Source of the DNA: Candidatus Cloacimonadota bacterium
GTDB lineage: Bacteria > Cloacimonadota > Cloacimonadia > Cloacimonadales > TCS61
Direction of reading: 5' to 3'
DNA: 8,434 nt
Assembly: GCA_011372345.1 (NCBI GenBank)
Contig: DRTC01000623.1
Location: 1 to 8,434 of the forward strand
Numbering within the stretch: the stretch's first letter is position 1; each line of letters starts with the position of its first letter. Below are positions 5,811-8,434 of this stretch, one piece after another. The notes beneath the pieces are model-generated. The model worked only from the letters and a program-made list of their open reading frames with translations, had not been told where the DNA came from and did not search any database. The position numbers and the translations under genes were made by a program.

Positions 5811-6106
5811 TTGTTGTTAAAACCTATTTCTCCTATGAAACTACTTTTCAACTTCCGAATGTTTTTGCTTGCAAAATCTTCGGAATGTTGAGTTACATTT
5901 TTCCGAACAATCGGAAGATCAGTTCTACTCAATGAGTAGAGATGCTGAACATTCCGATGTTCTAGTGTGGTTTCATCTTAATAGAACTATTTGCTCGCAA
6001 ATAGTGGAGAGCTTAACTGTAAACTTCTTTGTTTAATAAAATAACAAACAAGATTGTTTGTTTTACATCGTTCCCAATTCCTTGATTGGGAGTTTAATAA
6101 ATCTCT
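5811..6106. other. Hairpin-dense 3' region of the ornithine aminotransferase gene
   Basis: No gene is seen in these 296 bp. Inverted repeats follow one another:
- ATGAAAC/GTTTCAT at 5835-5841 and 5970-5976 (outer)
- TTCCGAA/TTCGGAA at 5853-5859 and 5879-5885, with TTTTGC/GCAAAA inside
- TCGGAATGTT/AACATTCCGA at 5880-5889 and 5948-5957
- TTCCGA/TCGGAA at 5901-5916
- TCTACTC/GAGTAGA at 5924-5940
- CTATTTGC/GCAAATAG at 5987-6004
- AACAAACAA/TTGTTTGTT at 6043-6062
- TCCCAAT/ATTGGGA at 6072-6091
Some overlap, so alternative pairings exist. If transcription runs to the terminator at 5780-5808, all of this is in the minus-strand 3' UTR. Confidence 0.6.
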
Positions 6107-7351
6107 CTAATTTAATTCCAAGAATGATCTTTTAATAATCTCGATCGCATCCATCAATTGACCCTTCGTCAAGATCAATGGTGGAGCGAATCTGATGATA
6201 TGATCGTGAGTCGGTTTGGCAAGTAATCCATTCTCTTTCAATTTCAGGCAGACATCCCAGGCTTCGATATCATCTTTCGGTTTGATCACAACTGCATTTA
6301 AAAGACCTTTTCCACGCACAGTCTCTATAAAAGAAGAATCGATCTTTCTCATTTCCTCCCGGAAAATTTCTCCAAATTCAGCAGCTTTTTCCGTTAGATT
6401 TTCCTCTTTGACAACTTCCAGAGCAGCTTTGGCAACTGCACAAGCAAGAGGAAATCCCCCAAAAGTAGAACCATGCTCTCCAGGTTTTATCACATTCATA
6501 ATTTGATTATCAGCAAGAACCGCTGAAACTGGAAGAACTCCACCGGAAATCGCTTTTCCCAAGATCAGGACATCGGGTTTGATGTTGGAATGATCACAGC
6601 AGAGAAGTTTGCCGGTTCTGGCAATTCCTGTTTGAACTTCATCAGCAACAAAAAGGACATTGTGTTTTTTACACAGATCGTAACAATTCTTGATATAGTC
6701 ATCGTCCGGCACAAAAACTCCGGCTTCTCCCTGGATCGGTTCAACCAGAAAAGCACAAATATCTTCGCTTCCATCCTGCAAAACCTTTTCCAGAGCTTTA
6801 GGGTCGTTATAGGGAATAGTAATAATTCCCGGCGTATAAGGCCCAAAATTATTTCTCGCAACCGGATCGGTAGATGCTGAAATGATCGTTATTGTCCGAC
6901 CGTGAAAGTTATTTTCCGCAACTATTATTTTGGCTTTATTTTTCTTGATTCCCTTTTTTTCATAACCCCATTTACGAGCAATTTTGATTGCAGTTTCAAC
7001 ACCTTCTGCTCCAGTATTCATCGGCAGAACTTTCTCGAATCCGAAATATTCAGAAAGGAATTTTTCATATTCACCAAGTTTATTATTATAAAAGGCACGC
7101 GAGGTTAAAGTCAGTTCTTTTGCCTGATCGATAAGAGCATTGATGATCCTGGGATGACAATGACCTTGATTGAGAGCAGAATAAGCTGAAAGGAAATCAA
7201 AATATTTATTACCTTCCGGATCCCAGACATAAACTCCTTCACCTCTGGCAATTACAACCGGAAGCGGATGATAATTATGAGCACCATATGTTTCTTCTAA
7301 TTTTATGGCTTCAACACTTGAAATACTTCCGTAAGCTAATTTTTTTGACAT
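6107..7351 (-). CDS. rocD: Ornithine aminotransferase (ornithine--2-oxoglutarate transaminase)
   Basis: The enzyme moves the delta-amino group of ornithine to 2-oxoglutarate, giving glutamate-5-semialdehyde (which cyclises to pyrroline-5-carboxylate) and glutamate, linking arginine/ornithine breakdown to proline and glutamate. It is cytosolic, class III and PLP-dependent. The 414 residues match the family along the full length. YGAHNYHPLP (22-31) is the OAT substrate-site motif. NTGAEGVETAIK (112-123) contacts the PLP phosphate, and FHGRT (149-153) contains the conserved Arg. E204 sits in VEPIQGEAG, D237 and Q240 in VADEVQTG, and the Schiff-base lysine K266 in LGKAISGG. GEHGSTFGG (291-299), RGKGLLNAVVI (346-356) and GLLAKPTHDHIIRFAPPL (375-392) follow and are typical of OAT rather than acetylornithine or GABA aminotransferase. 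AGGAGA lies 6 nt before the ATG. The nitroreductase gene lies 110 bp upstream in the same direction. No other arginine or proline genes are in view. Confidence 0.95.
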   Translation of the reverse strand: MSKKLAYGSISSVEAIKLEETYGAHNYHPLPVVIARGEGVYVWDPEGNKYFDFLSAYSALNQGHCHPRIINALIDQAKELTLTSRAFYNNKLGEYEKFLSEYFGFEKVLPMNTGAEGVETAIKIARKWGYEKKGIKKNKAKIIVAENNFHGRTITIISASTDPVARNNFGPYTPGIITIPYNDPKALEKVLQDGSEDICAFLVEPIQGEAGVFVPDDDYIKNCYDLCKKHNVLFVADEVQTGIARTGKLLCCDHSNIKPDVLILGKAISGGVLPVSAVLADNQIMNVIKPGEHGSTFGGFPLACAVAKAALEVVKEENLTEKAAEFGEIFREEMRKIDSSFIETVRGKGLLNAVVIKPKDDIEAWDVCLKLKENGLLAKPTHDHIIRFAPPLILTKGQLMDAIEIIKRSFLELN

Positions 7352-7428
7352 TAATTCTCCTGATTTTGATTTTTTTGTTACCGATTTTTCAGCAACGATT
7401 TTAATGTCAAATGTTTTCTGGATAGTGC

Positions 7429-7457
7429 AAAACTACAAAGGCACCAAGACACAAAGA
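7429..7457. repeat. Short degenerate tandem repeat (ACAAAG type)
   Basis: CTACAAAG, GCACCAAG and ACACAAAG follow one another at a period of about 8 bp between the nitroreductase stop and the aminotransferase start. Similar (CACAAAGG)n-like tracts occur between genes in many environmental bacteria. With three units and some divergence the call is modest. The rest of this 110-bp gap holds the aminotransferase ribosome binding site and nothing else I can name. Confidence 0.4.
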
Positions 7458-7461
7458 GTAA

Positions 7462-7971
7462 TTAAAAACTATCATAAGCTGAAATTTCTGCAATAGTTTT
7501 CAGATTCCTTTTGTGTTTTGGAACTGCCGGATATCCAACTGGCAGCAATCCAACAATAACATAGTCATCAGGAAGATCGATCAATTCTGCCATCTGGTCA
7601 GGGTAAAAAGCTCCGATCCAGCAGGAACCGAGTCCGAGTTCCACTGCCTGCAAAACAATATGTTCTCCGGCAATCGCTCCATCAATGATGGGAGCATTCA
7701 TGCCGCAAGTCATTACATAATCGAGATTGGTCATACAAATAGCGATTGTTATCGGAGCTTCCGAAACAAATTTCTGATCTTTACAGATTGCTGATAATTT
7801 TTTTCTTTTTTCTTTATCTTTGATCACAATGAATTTCCAGGTTTGCTTATTACTTGCTGATGGTGCCAGTCTTGCTGATTCTAATAAAATATCGATCTTT
7901 TCCTGTTCGATTGGCTTATTTAGAAATTTCCTGACACTGAAACGGTTTTTGATACACGGCATTACTTTCAT
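7462..7971 (-). CDS. Nitroreductase-family FMN-dependent oxidoreductase
   Basis: This is a small (169-residue) flavoprotein of the nitroreductase superfamily, usually a cytosolic FMN-binding homodimer that takes electrons from NAD(P)H. The physiological acceptor cannot be predicted. The N-terminal RFSVRKF (10-16) supplies the FMN-phosphate-binding basic residues. LAPSASNKQTWKFIVI (35-50) is the second signature, followed by a long helix IDGAIAGEHIVLQAVELGLGSCWIG (96-120). GLLPVGYPAVPKHKR (141-155) closes the family pattern. The length fits the short-form nitroreductases. Its ATG overlaps the stop of the upstream 87-codon frame (ATGA, 7968-7971), so translation is probably coupled, and GGGGAG lies 8-9 nt before the start. 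A second ATG three codons in would lose little and cannot be excluded. Residues C82-C89 and M80-M91 regions carry several Cys/Met, not obviously a metal site. Confidence 0.9.
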   Translation of the reverse strand: MKVMPCIKNRFSVRKFLNKPIEQEKIDILLESARLAPSASNKQTWKFIVIKDKEKRKKLSAICKDQKFVSEAPITIAICMTNLDYVMTCGMNAPIIDGAIAGEHIVLQAVELGLGSCWIGAFYPDQMAELIDLPDDYVIVGLLPVGYPAVPKHKRNLKTIAEISAYDSF

Positions 7972-8231
7972 TTTACTTTCTCCCCTATATTAATAAAAGT
8001 TCTTCTGATTTTATCCAAAATTTCATCATAATTTTCATCTCCGTTTTCAATTCGAATCGAATCAAAATCATTGATATGAGCGTTTTCATCCTTTATAATA
8101 ACCCAGAGAGCGAACGATTTTCTGAAAGGTTCTAACAAAGCGATTTGCTTTCCTTTATATTTGAAACCTACATAGTACGAAGTGGCATAATCCTCGATAT
8201 TATTTCCAATAGATTTAATGACAAATATCAT
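7968..8231 (-). CDS. Small hypothetical protein, first gene of the nitroreductase pair
   Basis: This 87-residue frame has no motif I recognise with confidence. It reads as an alpha/beta domain: a strand YYVGFKYKGKQIALLEPF (19-36), a second strand SFALWVIIKDE (39-49), an acidic loop and a C-terminal helix YDEILDKIRRTFINIGEKVK (68-87). The pattern of two strands then a charged helix weakly resembles the C-terminal DUF5655-type domain found at the end of larger proteins, so it could be a free-standing or truncated form. The only in-frame start is the ATG at 8229-8231: the frame is closed by TGA at 8253-8255, and no clear ribosome binding site precedes it. It ends in a 4-bp overlap with the nitroreductase, which argues that it is expressed. 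The ATG lies within the first of three direct repeats. Confidence 0.6.
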   Translation of the reverse strand: MIFVIKSIGNNIEDYATSYYVGFKYKGKQIALLEPFRKSFALWVIIKDENAHINDFDSIRIENGDENYDEILDKIRRTFINIGEKVK

Positions 8232-8304
8232 AACATCGGTAACATAAAAATATCATAAGATAGTTTACAGAATTAATAGGGTGGAAATATCATAAGATCG
8301 TTAA
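8223..8304. repeat. Three 20-bp direct repeats over the start of the hypothetical gene
   Basis: AAATATCATAA followed by a variable half occurs three times: 8223-8242 (…CATCGGTAA), 8248-8267 (…GATAGTTTA) and 8285-8304 (…GATCGTTAA). The first 11 bases are identical in all three copies; copies 2 and 3 agree over 14 bases. Spacings are 25 and 37 bp. On the minus strand each copy reads TTATGATATTT, and in copy 1 that ATG is the start codon of the small gene. They may be binding sites, or the product of local duplication. Confidence 0.6.
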
Positions 8305-8434
8305 TAGTTTTTAAGTTCAGAACACCTGACCTCAAGGATTTAACAATGACACCAAATCTAATAAATAGTCTCAACAAATATTTTTAGTACTTTAATATAA
8401 TCCATTATATAGAAACCAGTAATGAATTATTCAA
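8305..8434. other. Right-edge noncoding stretch
   Basis: No reading frame of useful length is open on either strand here (the longest ATG frames are 13-15 codons), and I see no tRNA or other RNA gene. On the minus strand a TATAAT (8409-8404) with TTGAAT at the window edge (8434-8429, 19-nt spacer) could be a promoter for the small hypothetical/nitroreductase genes, but it is over 170 bp from the ATG and in very AT-rich sequence, so it is only a weak candidate. Confidence 0.35.

Noticed and set aside
6565..6861. Minus-strand open frame of 98 codons inside the ornithine aminotransferase
   Set aside because: It is an alternate frame of the same strand within a fully conserved enzyme, with a composition that does not look like a protein domain.
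8305..8434. Possible tRNA or partial gene at the right edge
   Set aside because: No T-loop motif or cloverleaf arms are seen, and all minus-strand frames entering from the edge close within a few codons.

Overview
The window is AT-rich (about a third G+C by eye). It holds seven genes with recognisable ends plus the 3' tail of an eighth. Ribosome binding sites are of the GGAGG/AGGAGA type. The coding style (Lys/Glu/Ile-rich proteins, a long TPR protein with a Sec signal peptide, a lipobox protein) and the many short palindromic repeats between genes suggest a Gram-negative anaerobe of the Fibrobacteres-Chlorobi-Bacteroidetes side of the tree. Something like Cloacimonadota is my best guess. That placement is inference: the window has no rRNA or other phylogenetic marker beyond radA.

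Layout, left to right. Positions 1-124 are the end of an unrecognised plus-strand gene. Positions 125-355 carry four copies of a REP-like hairpin. radA (356-1711, +), the DNA repair/recombination ATPase, follows; its linker contains a perfect 33-bp palindrome in frame. A 33-bp stem-loop terminator separates it from a convergent gene for an exported TPR protein (1752-3341, -). Next on the minus strand is a two-gene ABC importer set of the NitT/TauT (SsuA/SsuC) type: substrate-binding lipoprotein (4671-5570) upstream and permease (3631-4353) downstream. Two tandem copies of a MITE-like element lie between them, and no ATPase gene is present. A hairpin-filled gap (5571-6106) contains a palindromic element and a rho-independent terminator. 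Beyond it come ornithine aminotransferase (6107-7351, -), a nitroreductase-family flavoprotein (7462-7971, -) and an 87-residue unknown protein (7968-8231, -) that overlaps the nitroreductase start by 4 bp. Three 20-bp direct repeats cover the start of the unknown gene.

The genes are mostly unrelated housekeeping and metabolic functions, and I see no multi-gene defence or mobile system. The most notable feature is the repeat content. Nearly every intergenic gap carries its own palindrome family, one palindrome sits in frame inside radA, and several families show paired base changes that keep the stems intact. No transposase or RAYT gene is present in the window.
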